From assembly GCF_000328705.1 (NCBI RefSeq), contig NC_019673.1, positions 3,844,001 to 3,908,000 of the forward strand: DNA of 64,000 nt, given 5' to 3'. Origin of the DNA: Saccharothrix espanaensis DSM 44229 (lineage in GTDB: Bacteria > Actinomycetota > Actinomycetes > Mycobacteriales > Pseudonocardiaceae). Shown piece after piece: positions 1 through 8,629 of this stretch; positions within the stretch are counted from its first letter, which is position 1; every line of letters starts with the position of its first letter. Under the pieces are notes generated by a model. The model was given only the letters and a program-made list of their open reading frames with translations. It searched no databases and had not been told where the DNA came from. A program made the position numbers and the translations under genes.

Positions 1-2
1 AC

Positions 3-227
3 GACAAGAAGGTGCAGGAGCGGCTGCTCGCCGGGCTCGACCTGGGTGACGACCGCAGCGTCTTCAACCAGTTGAACTACGGGCACATGGGGTGCTCGGA
101 CACGCTGATCGCGTTGCGGGGGCTGGCCGACGAGGGCGCCCTGGCCGACGGCGACCTGGTGCTGCTGGCGACCAGCGGCGCCGGGTTCAGCTGGTCGGTC
201 ACCGCACTGGAACACCGGGCGGGCTGA
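3..227 (+). CDS. 3' end of a KAS III-like (FabH-family) acyltransferase
   Basis: Only the last 74 codons lie in the window; the frame is open from base 3 and ends at TGA 225-227. The peptide fits the C-terminal domain of 3-oxoacyl-ACP synthase III proteins: an N-x-x-x-G segment (NQLNYGHMGCSD) followed by an acidic, Gly-rich strand and the GAGFSWS turn. In canonical FabH the GNT motif supplies the catalytic Asn; here the equivalent position reads GHM, so His replaces Asn. This hints at an acyltransferase-type homologue (the DpsC or CerJ kind) rather than a condensing enzyme, but the catalytic Cys lies outside the window. The stop overlaps the next start (TGATG), so the two genes are probably translationally coupled. 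Confidence 0.75.
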   Translation, partial: DKKVQERLLAGLDLGDDRSVFNQLNYGHMGCSDTLIALRGLADEGALADGDLVLLATSGAGFSWSVTALEHRAG

Positions 228-1216
228 TGGTCGACGTGGTGGTGGCCGACTCGCTCGACGAGGTCGGCGCGGAGGAGTTCCACGCCCTGGACGGCACGCT
301 CGGCGCGCTGGGCAGCCGGGGCCGGCTGGCGCAGCACACCGGCGACCCGCGCTGGACCGCGCGCTACGTGCTGGCCCGCGACGGCGGCCGGCTGGTCGCC
401 GCCGTGCCGCTGTTCCTGGGGCACGGCACGCAGTGGTCCGACCAGGTCAACTGGCCGGGCGACTGGGCCGACGGGCAGCAGCCGGTGCAGGAGAAGAGCG
501 CGCTGGTCGGCGGCCGGCTGGAGATCCGGGGCAGCCTGCGCTGCGCGGCCGACCCCGGCGTGGCGCGGGCGGTCGGCGAGGCGTGCCGGGACGAGCTGGT
601 CGGCCGCGAGGTGTTCTTCGGCTACTTCGACCAGCGGCAGCAGGCGTTGGCGGACAGCGTGTTCGGGCCGGTGCGGTGGCTGGTCCAGTACGAGGACTTC
701 GACTACCCGGCGCAAGTCCTCGGCGACCTGGCCGACGTGCCGCGTTCGGTGCGCCAGTCGATCCGGGCGGGGGAGCGCAAGATCGTCGAGTTCGGGATCG
801 AGGCGACGGTCGTGCCGTGGGCCGAGTACGAGGGCAGCGCGTGCGCCCTGATCGCGGCGCAGAACAAGCGCAAGGCGATGACCGACCACGCCGCGCTGGC
901 CGAGTACCGGCTGGACCGGTGGGCCGCGTGCGACGGCGTGTCGGTCTACATCGCGCACGCCACCACGGGCACGGAGGAAGGTGCCGTCAGCCTGCTCGTG
1001 TACCGCGACGAGATCGAGGTCTACGAGGTGGGCCTGCCGGAGGGCGACGGCCCGTCGCGCCGCACCCTCTACTCGTGCCTCACCTTCGACGAACCCCGCC
1101 GGCTGGCCCGCGAACTGGGCCTGCGCAAGATCCGCGCCGGCCTCGGCGCGGGTCAGCCGAAGAAGATCCGCGGTGCCCTGCCGGTGGCCCGGGGCTGCGG
1201 CCGGATCCAGCTCTGA
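227..1216 (+). CDS. GNAT/FemAB-like N-acyltransferase
   Basis: This 329-residue protein has the layout of the GNAT/FemAB-like superfamily (peptidogalycan biosynthesis type). It has an N-terminal half with a substrate-facing segment (FFGYFDQRQQ, around residue 130) and a C-terminal GNAT fold containing VSLLVYRDEIEVYEVGLP followed by a basic RKIRAGLGAGQPKK tail. The ATG at 227-229 was chosen because it overlaps the upstream stop; longer starts would run antisense to no benefit. It probably transfers an acyl or aminoacyl group, and its coupling to a KAS III-like acyltransferase suggests a joint role in attaching an acyl group to a small molecule. Substrate unknown. Confidence 0.6.
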   Translation: MVDVVVADSLDEVGAEEFHALDGTLGALGSRGRLAQHTGDPRWTARYVLARDGGRLVAAVPLFLGHGTQWSDQVNWPGDWADGQQPVQEKSALVGGRLEIRGSLRCAADPGVARAVGEACRDELVGREVFFGYFDQRQQALADSVFGPVRWLVQYEDFDYPAQVLGDLADVPRSVRQSIRAGERKIVEFGIEATVVPWAEYEGSACALIAAQNKRKAMTDHAALAEYRLDRWAACDGVSVYIAHATTGTEEGAVSLLVYRDEIEVYEVGLPEGDGPSRRTLYSCLTFDEPRRLARELGLRKIRAGLGAGQPKKIRGALPVARGCGRIQL

Positions 1217-1222
1217 CCCTTC

Positions 1223-1254
1223 GCCGGTGCCCACGTCCCGGACGTGGCACCGGC
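1223..1254. terminator. Hairpin between convergent genes
   Basis: A near-perfect inverted repeat of about 15 bp per arm (GCCGGTGC and CACGTCC against GGACGTG and GCACCGGC, one bulged C) sits between the convergent acyltransferase and ATP-grasp genes. There is no T-tract on either side, so it is a likely bidirectional stem-loop terminator, as is usual in GC-rich actinomycetes. Confidence 0.6.
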
Positions 1255-1290
1255 CGGCGCTCCGCCCCGCACAGGCGTGGGGCCGCGCTG

Positions 1291-2139
1291 TCAGCGGGAA
1301 CCGTTGGCGAGCATGGTGATCATCGCCTCCGGCGTGATGGTCGAGGGGCGGTCGCTGACCTGGCCGTCGCCGAGCTCGACCACCCGCCACGTGCCGTCGG
1401 CGCGCCGCACGAGGTCGGCCGTCGCGAACGGCAGGGCCAGGGCCGCGATCAGCGGCGTGAGCGGGGCTAGGTCGGGGGCGGGCGGCAGGTCGTGCGGGGT
1501 GTCGGGGTGCGGGCCGGCCGACCGGCAGACGCCGTCGACCCACCAGGTGCGCACCTCGGCGGAGGCGAAGTCCTCGAAGCGGCGCAGGACGAAGCCGCCT
1601 GCCAGGTCGTCGTCGCGCAGCTCGCGGAACCGGCCGGCGACGGCCCAGGCCGCGTCCCGGTCGCCGAGTTCGGGGATGAACGCGGCCTCGTGCCAGTGGT
1701 GCTTCATCGACTTGGTGTAGTCGCGCAGCACGGCGGGACCGGGGCCCAGCTCCCGGCGGGCGTGGTCGAAGGCGTCGCGGTCGGTGCCGGTGGTCCACGT
1801 CGACGCGGGGGTGTGGGCCGACAGCGCGGCGTACCAGTTCGGCAGTTCGTGCGCCCGCCGGTACTGCTCGGGCGTCGTGCGCAGGGTGACGTCCCGCCGG
1901 GCCAACGCCGTGGCGAAGGTTTCGTAGTGCTCACCACGCAGCATCCAGCCGCGGTAGACCGCGTCGGCTCCCGGCGGAACCCTGCTGACGGCCCGCTCGG
2001 CCCCGCCCGGCCTGCCCAGGGCGTCGTGGTCGACCACCGCGACCTCGATCCCGGCCGCCCGCGCGGCCGCGGCCTCCTCGGCGAAGTGGTCGTCGGGACG
2101 GCGGGGGCGCAGGACGTCGCCGGGCACGAGCAGCAGCAT
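1291..2139 (-). CDS. ATP-grasp protein, R2K clade
   Basis: This 282-residue cytosolic protein resembles the ATP-grasp R2K clade (DUF4343 type). Visible family signatures are the central strand with RDYTKSMKHHWHEA (nucleotide-binding Lys), the acidic EVRTWWVDG strand, and the C-terminal WRVVELGDGQVS metal-binding motif. Such enzymes make amide or ester bonds through acyl-phosphate intermediates; many act on peptide or protein tails. The ATG at 2139 fits the family length; the upstream extension of the frame is low-complexity and looks non-coding. It stands alone on the minus strand, convergent with the acyltransferase. The substrate cannot be read from the sequence. Confidence 0.7.
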   Translation of the reverse strand: MLLLVPGDVLRPRRPDDHFAEEAAAARAAGIEVAVVDHDALGRPGGAERAVSRVPPGADAVYRGWMLRGEHYETFATALARRDVTLRTTPEQYRRAHELPNWYAALSAHTPASTWTTGTDRDAFDHARRELGPGPAVLRDYTKSMKHHWHEAAFIPELGDRDAAWAVAGRFRELRDDDLAGGFVLRRFEDFASAEVRTWWVDGVCRSAGPHPDTPHDLPPAPDLAPLTPLIAALALPFATADLVRRADGTWRVVELGDGQVSDRPSTITPEAMITMLANGSR

Positions 2140-2179
2140 GGGCGCGATGATCCCAGGGGCGCGGTCGCGGCCGGGGGGC

Positions 2180-2565
2180 GAGTACGTCCTGCACAGCGGG
2201 AACGCGACCGTCGACGGGAACTTCCCGCTCAACAGCGGTGCAACATGACCGCCGGCGTCGTGTTCGGCAAGCACACCTGGAGGCACCTGGCCTCCCACGG
2301 CGACCTGCGCGCGGTCGCGCGGCGGTGGGAGGCGCAGCGCGCCCCGGACTTCGTCGGCGGCACCCTGGCGGACAGCCTGTTCCTGCCGTCCTACCCGGGC
2401 GAGTCCGACTGGGGCGCGGCCAAGGTCGAGAACAGCGGCATCCCGGCGGCCGACCTTGTCGTGCCGGAGGTGTTCGACGGTGACGGTGAGGTGGACGGCG
2501 AGGCGCCGCACGCGCGCCTGGTCGCCGGGCTCCCCGTGCTGCGCGACGACATCCGCTGGAGCCGA
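2180..2565 (+). pseudogene. Remnants of two overlapping genes
   Basis: Two consecutive stretches have almost pure G/C at third codon positions, as real genes here do. The first (2180-2248) ends in SGNATVDGNFPLNSGAT and a TGA at 2246-2248. The second starts at ATG 2245-2247, overlapping that stop (ATGA), and reads MTAGVVFGKHTWRHLASHG through a LFLPSYPGESDWG segment. Its third-position bias collapses after DDIRW at about 2560, where it runs into an intrinsic terminator with no stop. This looks like an operon junction that lost the 5' part of one gene and the 3' part of the other. I do not recognise either family. Confidence 0.5.
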
Positions 2566-2618
2566 CCACCAGCGGTCCCGTCCCGCAGAGCCAGGCGAAC
2601 TCCGCTCCAGCCCGCTCG

Positions 2619-2659
2619 AAAAAGGGGCGGGCCCCGCGCCGGTAGGTGGCGCGGGGCCC
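2619..2659 (-). terminator. Intrinsic terminator of the DUF4082 gene
   Basis: A perfect 12-bp stem (GGGCCCCGCGCC at 2629-2640 against 2648-2659) with a 7-base loop is followed, in the minus direction, by GCCCC and then five Ts (AAAAA at 2619-2623 on the plus strand). It lies 48 bp beyond the stop of the 2707-7539 gene. Confidence 0.85.
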
Positions 2660-2706
2660 GGGGTAGGCCGGACGGCAGGGGGTCGGGACCTCCTGCCGCC
2701 GGTGGG

Positions 2707-5700
2707 CTAGCCGGTCGTGAAGACCACGTCGACCCAGTAGTGGTTGCCCTGGTGGCTGGTGTTCGGGAAGCCCGCGCCGACCCGGTACAGGCCGTTGAGC
2801 GCTCCCTCGACGGTCGCGGGCGCGGTCAGCGGCGGTGACGTCACGGAGCGACCCGCGAAGTACCCCTCGTTGACCGAATAGTGCCCGTTGGGCGCCAGGT
2901 AGGACGCGATGTACGTCGTCCCCGCCGTGACCGCCAGCGGTGTCGTGAAGGTCAGGGTCTGCCACCCCGAACTCGACTCGCCGGTGAACGTGCCGGTCGT
3001 GAGCAACGTCCCGTCGACCGACCACACCGAACCGTGGTGCTCGCCGGTGTTGTCGTTGCCCTTGTAGAACTTCACGCCCGTGACGAACCCGTTCACCGAC
3101 GGCGTGAACCGCACCCCCAGTTCGTAGGCCGCGGTCTCCGGGGTCGACGGCACCGTGGGCACGGTGGCCGCGCTGAACAGCGAGCACGGGCAGCCTGCCG
3201 CCGCCGCCGTGGTGAACGACCACGTCGACGGGCTCACCATGACGTTGCCGCCGGCATCCGCCGCCACCACCGTCACCGTGTAACGGGTGGAGCCCGCGAG
3301 CGGTGCGGTGTTCGGCGTCCACACCACGGTCTGCTGGTCGACCGACCGGCTCAGCTCGCCCCGGATGGTCGCGCCGCCGGGATCGGTGACCGCGAACGTG
3401 GTGTTGGTCAGGTCGATCGGCTCGTCGAACGAGGCGGTCACATGGCTGGTCAGGCCCACCGACACGGCGTCGCTGAGCGGCGTGTGGCCGGTGTGCGCGG
3501 GCGGCGTGGTGTCACTGCCGGGCACGTAGTCGACGTCCACCCAGTAGTTGTTGCCCTGGTGGCTCAGGGTCGGGAAGCCACCGCCGACCATGAACACGCC
3601 GTTGGGGTTGTCGTACCCGGTCTGGGACGCCCGCAGCGGCGGCGCGTCCACGCCCGTGGTCTGGAAGTACCCCGCGTCGATCGCGTACCGCCCGCTCGGC
3701 GCGGTGTACGACGCGACGTAGGTCAGGCCCGGCGCGACCACCACCGGCTGGGCGAAGGTCAAGGTCTGCCACCCGCTCACGGTCTCGCCGGTGAACGTCC
3801 CGGTCGCGAGCGGCGTGCCGTTGCGCGTCCACAGGGTGCCGGTGTGCGTCCCGGTGTTCTCGACTCCCTTGTAGAACTTGACACCGGTGATCTTGCCGCT
3901 GCGCGTCGGCGTGAACCGGACGCCCAGCTCGTACAGGCCGTTGTCCTGCGCGGCCGTCACTTCCGGCACGGTCGCCGTGCTGAACAGCGAGCACGGGCAG
4001 GACGGTGTCGACGTCGTGGTGAACGTCCACGACGCCGTGTCCGTCATCGCGTTGCCGTTGACGTCCGCGACGAGCACGTGCGCCTTGTACTTCGTGTTGG
4101 GTTTCAACGCCCCGATCGGCGTCCACGTCACGGTCTTCTGGTCGCCGGACAGCGCCACCGTGCCGTCGAGCTTCGCGCGACCGGGGTCGGTGAGCCAGAT
4201 CTGCGTCGACGCCGGGTCCATCGCTTCGGAGAACCCGAGCGACAGCGGCGACCCGAGCCCGACGTCGGTCGCGTTCTCCGGGGGCGTGCGGGTGGTGAGC
4301 GTCGGCGGTGTGGTGTCGCCGTTGAGCCCGTTCTTGTAGATCACGTCGACCCAGTAGTTCGTGGAGTTGTGGCTCGACGTCGGGAAGCCGGTGCTGTTGT
4401 ACCGGTACACGCCGTTGGGCCCGTCGACGCCGCCGGCCAACGCGCGCAACGCGTTGTACGACCGGCCTGTGGCGAAGTAGGCCGGTGTCGCCGAGTAGTG
4501 GCCCTGCGGTGCGAAGTACGACACGACGTAGGTCGTGTTCGCCTGCACGATCACCGGCGAGGAGAACGTCAGCGTCTGCCACCCGCTCGCGGTCTCGCCG
4601 GTGAACGTCCCGGTCGCCAGCAGCAGGCCGGTGGACGACCACAGCGACCCGGTGTGCGTGCCGCCGTTGCCGGGGCCCTTGTAGAAGCGGACGCCCAGGA
4701 CCTCGCCCTTGCCGTTGAACCGCACCTTGGTGCCGAGTTCGACCGGGGTGTTCTCGGGTGCGCTGAGCACGTCCGGGTCGATGAAGTCGTCCCACACCGT
4801 GCACGGGCACGCCGCCGGCCGCAGTGCGCCGGTGGTGAACGGCCAGGGGTGCACGGCCGTCTGGTTGCCCGCCGCATCGCGGACCCGCACCGACGCTGTG
4901 TAGCCGGTGCCCGGGGTCAGCGGGTCGGTCGGTGTGAACCGCGCCGCCAACCCGTTGGGGGTCACCGAGGACGTGCCGGCGATCGAAGCCCCGCCCGGTC
5001 CGGTGAGGGTGAACTGGAGCGAACTCGGGTCCACGGCCTCGTCGTAGGTCGCGGTCAGCGTCGGGGTCAGCGACACGCTGGCCGCGCTGCTCTGCGGCGT
5101 GGTCCCGGTCAGCTCGGGCGCGCGGGTGTCGGGGCCGGGGTCCGGCGCCCACACCACGTCGACCCAGTAGTTGCTGTCCTGCGACGACGCCTCGGGGTAG
5201 CCCGCGCCACCCCGGAACACGCCGTTCTTGCCGTCCACCCCGGTTTGCAGGCCGGTCAGCGGTTCGAGGTACTTCGAGGTGCGGCTGAAGTACTCGGTGT
5301 CGACCGAGAAGTGCCCGGTGGGGGACAGGTAGGACACCACGTAGGTGGTGCCGCCGGTCACCGCGACCGGCACCGGGAACAGCAAGGTCTGCCACCCGGA
5401 CGGGGTCTCGTTGACGAACGTCCCGGTGGCGAGTTGCCGCTTGTCGGGACCCCACAGCGTGCCGGTGTGCGTACCGGTGTTGTTGGGGCCCTTGTAGAAC
5501 CGGACACCCCGGACGTACCCGTCGGTGCCCGCCCGCCACTTGACGCCCAGTTCCAGCGCGGACCCGTCCGCGCTGTCCGGGGTCTTGGGGCTCTCGTGGT
5601 CGGCGAAGATCCCGCACGGGCACGTGCGCGCCCCGACACCCGGTGACGCCGACACGGGCGTGGACAGGTTCAGCGAATCGTCCACCGCGCGCACCCGGAT

Positions 5701-7539
5701 CTGCGCGGGACCGGACGCGGCGGGCGTGTAGCTGTAGGACCACTGGGTCTGACCCGCCTGCCACCCGGCCGGGTGCCAGCGCACGCCGCCGTCGGTGGAC
5801 ACCTCGACGCCCGCGACCTGACCGGCGGCGTCGGTGACCTGGCCCTTGAACGTGTACTGCGTGCTCACGGTCGACACCGTCGGCACCGTGGTGTAGGTGA
5901 CCACGGGGGCCGCGGTGTCGGTGATACCGCCGGTCTGGGTGAGGCCCTGCATCAGCGAACCGGCCTGGACACCCATGTCGGCCAGGAAGTTCACCGTGGC
6001 CTGCTGCATCCGGATGTCGGAGGTCGGGGTGTTGGTGAGGAACGCGTGCTCGTCGTCGAGGCCCCACGCCCACTGCACCGTGCCCGCGCCGAACACCAGC
6101 GAGCCGGACGGGTGCTTGTAGTACGTCAGCGCGTGGGTCTCGGTGCCGGGCGCGTACAGGTCACCGTGGTTCTGGAGGATGTACGGCCCGTCGTCCATGG
6201 TCACCGTCGTGCGCGAGAGTTGCGCGACACCGGCTGGTTGCTCGCCGTTGTCCGGGACCGTGTTCCACTCGTAGCCCAGGGTTCCGGGCTGGAACGTGTG
6301 GGTGGCGTCCGACGCCAGGTGCTGGAGGTCGGTGTTGCGCCACAGGCGCATCCTGCCGTAGGCGGCCGGGACCTGGAGCGAGTCGTCGCGCCGGCCGTTG
6401 ACCGAGAAGATGTTGCCCAGCAGGGCGTTCTCCGGGCGCCCGCCGTCCTGCTCGGGGTGGCGCGGGTCGCGCCACGTGCCCGTCCAGTCGGGCAGGTGGT
6501 CGTTCTGGGTGCCCTTGGTCTCCTTGAACGACGCGAGGGTCCGCCAGTCGGTCTGGGAGGGGTCGATGCTCTTCTCCCAGCGGGTCTTCCAGAAGATCTC
6601 GTTGCCGGTCAGGAACGCGAGGTGCACCCCGGCGTCCCGCGCGGCCTCGACGTTCGCGCGCTGCTCGTTGGACCAGTACTCGTCGTGCCCGACGGCCATG
6701 AACACCTTGTGGTTCTTGATCAGCTGCCCGCGGCGCGCGCTGTCCACGTCGGTGGTGTAGCTCAGGTCGTAGCCGTTGCGCTCCAGGAACTTGAGCATCG
6801 GGAACTCGGCGTTGAAGATGAAGTTCTCGTCGCCGTCACCGCCGGTGTACGGGCGGTTGTAGCTCACCTTGTACGCCTGGCCGCCCTGGCCGGGGCCGTC
6901 ACCGAAGTACAGCGAGTTGCCCCGGTACCGGTTGTAGGCCACCCAGGTGGAGTCCGAGGTCTGGAACAGGATCTTGGAGTGGCTGGTGTCGTCGCGCACG
7001 ACGAACACGATCTCGTTCTGGAGACCGTCGTCGTCACGGGTCGCGCGGGCGTAGTAGATGCCCGAGACCGCGTCGGCCGGCACGTTCCAGGTGACCGAGA
7101 CCGCCCAGCTGCCGCAGTCGTTGAGCGCGGTGGGACCGTCCCGCAGGCACGGCGGCTGGCTCTGCGGAGTGCTCCGCCGCACGGTGTCGACGTAGCGGGC
7201 GCCCCGGTTGTCGTAGTACCCGAGGCGGAAGATGTCGATCGTGTACGACGGGGCGCTGGTGAGCATCTTGAACTGCACCTGGCCACCCGGCGTGGCGCTG
7301 ATGTCGGTCGTGTAGCCGAGGATCGAGTCGTCCCGGGAGGGGACCTGCCAGTCCAGGGCCCCTTCTTCGAGGTTCTCGCAGAGGACCTTGTTCGCCACCG
7401 GCGGATCGCACGGCGCGGCGACCGCGACGGGGGCGAACACGACAGGTGGGGCGACGACGGCGGCGGTGAGGACGAGGAGTGCTGCCACCCTCGCCACCAC
7501 CGCGCGGGATCTGTGGCGGGCGGCGCCCGGTGATGACAT
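2707..7539 (-). CDS. Giant secreted protein: dimethylformamidase-like domain plus four DUF4082 repeats
   Basis: This 1610-residue exported protein starts with an Arg-rich segment and a hydrophobic signal peptide ending near FAPVAVAAP. Residues of about 60-550 match the N,N-dimethylformamidase beta-subunit C-terminal-type domain (ILFQTSDSTWVAYNRYRG, VFMAVGHDEYWSNEQR, LTGNEIFWKTRWE). After an Ig-like stretch come four DUF4082 domains, each opening with CPC and containing VKFYKG (or VRFYKG), GTHTGTLW, SGWQTLxF and YWVDVxY, separated by three Big_5-type Ig domains. ATG 7539 was chosen because it follows GGAGGGGGAGAGG and leads straight into the signal peptide. It probably acts at the cell surface; whether the amidohydrolase-like domain is catalytic is unclear. 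It has its own terminator and probably its own promoter in 7540-7789. Confidence 0.8.
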   Translation of the reverse strand: MSSPGAARHRSRAVVARVAALLVLTAAVVAPPVVFAPVAVAAPCDPPVANKVLCENLEEGALDWQVPSRDDSILGYTTDISATPGGQVQFKMLTSAPSYTIDIFRLGYYDNRGARYVDTVRRSTPQSQPPCLRDGPTALNDCGSWAVSVTWNVPADAVSGIYYARATRDDDGLQNEIVFVVRDDTSHSKILFQTSDSTWVAYNRYRGNSLYFGDGPGQGGQAYKVSYNRPYTGGDGDENFIFNAEFPMLKFLERNGYDLSYTTDVDSARRGQLIKNHKVFMAVGHDEYWSNEQRANVEAARDAGVHLAFLTGNEIFWKTRWEKSIDPSQTDWRTLASFKETKGTQNDHLPDWTGTWRDPRHPEQDGGRPENALLGNIFSVNGRRDDSLQVPAAYGRMRLWRNTDLQHLASDATHTFQPGTLGYEWNTVPDNGEQPAGVAQLSRTTVTMDDGPYILQNHGDLYAPGTETHALTYYKHPSGSLVFGAGTVQWAWGLDDEHAFLTNTPTSDIRMQQATVNFLADMGVQAGSLMQGLTQTGGITDTAAPVVTYTTVPTVSTVSTQYTFKGQVTDAAGQVAGVEVSTDGGVRWHPAGWQAGQTQWSYSYTPAASGPAQIRVRAVDDSLNLSTPVSASPGVGARTCPCGIFADHESPKTPDSADGSALELGVKWRAGTDGYVRGVRFYKGPNNTGTHTGTLWGPDKRQLATGTFVNETPSGWQTLLFPVPVAVTGGTTYVVSYLSPTGHFSVDTEYFSRTSKYLEPLTGLQTGVDGKNGVFRGGAGYPEASSQDSNYWVDVVWAPDPGPDTRAPELTGTTPQSSAASVSLTPTLTATYDEAVDPSSLQFTLTGPGGASIAGTSSVTPNGLAARFTPTDPLTPGTGYTASVRVRDAAGNQTAVHPWPFTTGALRPAACPCTVWDDFIDPDVLSAPENTPVELGTKVRFNGKGEVLGVRFYKGPGNGGTHTGSLWSSTGLLLATGTFTGETASGWQTLTFSSPVIVQANTTYVVSYFAPQGHYSATPAYFATGRSYNALRALAGGVDGPNGVYRYNSTGFPTSSHNSTNYWVDVIYKNGLNGDTTPPTLTTRTPPENATDVGLGSPLSLGFSEAMDPASTQIWLTDPGRAKLDGTVALSGDQKTVTWTPIGALKPNTKYKAHVLVADVNGNAMTDTASWTFTTTSTPSCPCSLFSTATVPEVTAAQDNGLYELGVRFTPTRSGKITGVKFYKGVENTGTHTGTLWTRNGTPLATGTFTGETVSGWQTLTFAQPVVVAPGLTYVASYTAPSGRYAIDAGYFQTTGVDAPPLRASQTGYDNPNGVFMVGGGFPTLSHQGNNYWVDVDYVPGSDTTPPAHTGHTPLSDAVSVGLTSHVTASFDEPIDLTNTTFAVTDPGGATIRGELSRSVDQQTVVWTPNTAPLAGSTRYTVTVVAADAGGNVMVSPSTWSFTTAAAAGCPCSLFSAATVPTVPSTPETAAYELGVRFTPSVNGFVTGVKFYKGNDNTGEHHGSVWSVDGTLLTTGTFTGESSSGWQTLTFTTPLAVTAGTTYIASYLAPNGHYSVNEGYFAGRSVTSPPLTAPATVEGALNGLYRVGAGFPNTSHQGNHYWVDVVFTTG

Positions 7540-7789
7540 GGTCTGGCCTCTCCCCCTCCGGAGCGCAGACCGCCCCGGTACACGGCGGGAATCGGCCGGG
7601 GGGCACCGACCGTTACGGTGACATTCGATCACCCCACCTTTCCGATACTCGCCGGGAACGTCTGCGGCGCAACGGGAACCGCCGAGCAGCGGCGGCGGGA
7701 CAGGGCCGCCGCGCCCACCGGCGCTGCTCCCGTCGGTGGACGCGCCGCCCGCTGCGGGGGAGACCGGCCGGCAGCCTCCCCGCCCGGCC

Positions 7790-8569
7790 CTACCGCTGGG
7801 ACCGGGCCACCAGCTCCAGCGCCAGCCGCTGGAGCTCCGGGCCGGCCTTGTCCGGGCTGCCGGTGTCGAACGGCGGCTGCGGGTCGTACTCCAGGGCGAG
7901 CTGCACGGCCTGGGCCGTGGTGTCGTCGGTCAGCGCGGCGGTCAGCCACAACCCCATGTCGATGCCCGCCGACACGCCGGCGGCGGTCACGTACTTGCCC
8001 GACCGGACCCAGCGCCGGGGCACGTAGACGGCCCCGTGCGGGGCGAGCAGGTCCTTGGCGGACCAGTACGTGGTGGCCTCGCGCCCGCGCAGCAGCCCGG
8101 CGTGCGCCAGGATCAACGACCCCGTGCACACCGAGGTCGTCCACGTGGTGCGGGCGTCGATGTGCCGGATCCACCGCATGGTCGGCTCGTGCCGGACCAC
8201 GGCCGTCGCGCCCGCGCCGCTGCCGCCGGGCACCAGCAGCACGTCCAGCCGGTCCACGTCCTCGGTCCGCAGGTCGGCGACCAGCGCCCCGTGCCCGGTG
8301 TCGCCGCGCACCTCACCGCGCCGCCGCCCGATCAGGCTGACCGACGTGTCCGGCAGGCGGGACAGCACTTCGGCGGGCCCGACCGCGTCCAGCAGCGTCA
8401 TCCGGTCGTAGAGCAGGATGCCGATCCGCCGTCGTGCGCGCCCTCCCCGCTCGCCCGCGCCGGACCCCGCCGCCGCTCCCGCTGTTCCCGTGCCCGCCGT
8501 GACGGCTGTCGCGCCCGCCGCGACCGCTCCGGCGACCGCTGCCCGCAAGACCTGCCTGCGTCCACGCAT
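7790..8569 (-). CDS. DJ-1/PfpI family protein, isonitrile-hydratase-like, with signal-like N-terminus
   Basis: The 259-residue protein begins with a twin-Arg-like RRQVLRAAVAGAVAAGA segment and an Ala/Gly-rich stretch, then a DJ-1/PfpI domain. The nucleophile elbow is TSVCTGSLILAHAGLLRGR followed by ATTYW, the pattern of isonitrile hydratases and related DJ-1 proteins, and AAGVSAGIDMGLWL closes the fold. Most members are cytosolic, so the apparent Tat or lipoprotein-like leader is unusual. It lies 60 bp downstream of the beta-propeller gene on the same strand and may be the tail of that transcription unit. Its substrate is not evident; isonitrile hydration or amide/thiol chemistry are family-level possibilities. 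Confidence 0.75.
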   Translation of the reverse strand: MRGRRQVLRAAVAGAVAAGATAVTAGTGTAGAAAGSGAGERGGRARRRIGILLYDRMTLLDAVGPAEVLSRLPDTSVSLIGRRRGEVRGDTGHGALVADLRTEDVDRLDVLLVPGGSGAGATAVVRHEPTMRWIRHIDARTTWTTSVCTGSLILAHAGLLRGREATTYWSAKDLLAPHGAVYVPRRWVRSGKYVTAAGVSAGIDMGLWLTAALTDDTTAQAVQLALEYDPQPPFDTGSPDKAGPELQRLALELVARSQR

Positions 8570-8629
8570 CCCACACCCCCGGTGTCTGTCCCCAGGTGGT
8601 CGGGCGCGGGGCCGCTCCGGTTCCCGGCG

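Noticed and set aside
77-1798. A 573-codon minus-strand frame across the acyltransferase gene
   Set aside because: Arg/Ala/His-rich shadow of the plus-strand gene; no recognisable domain and no start signal.
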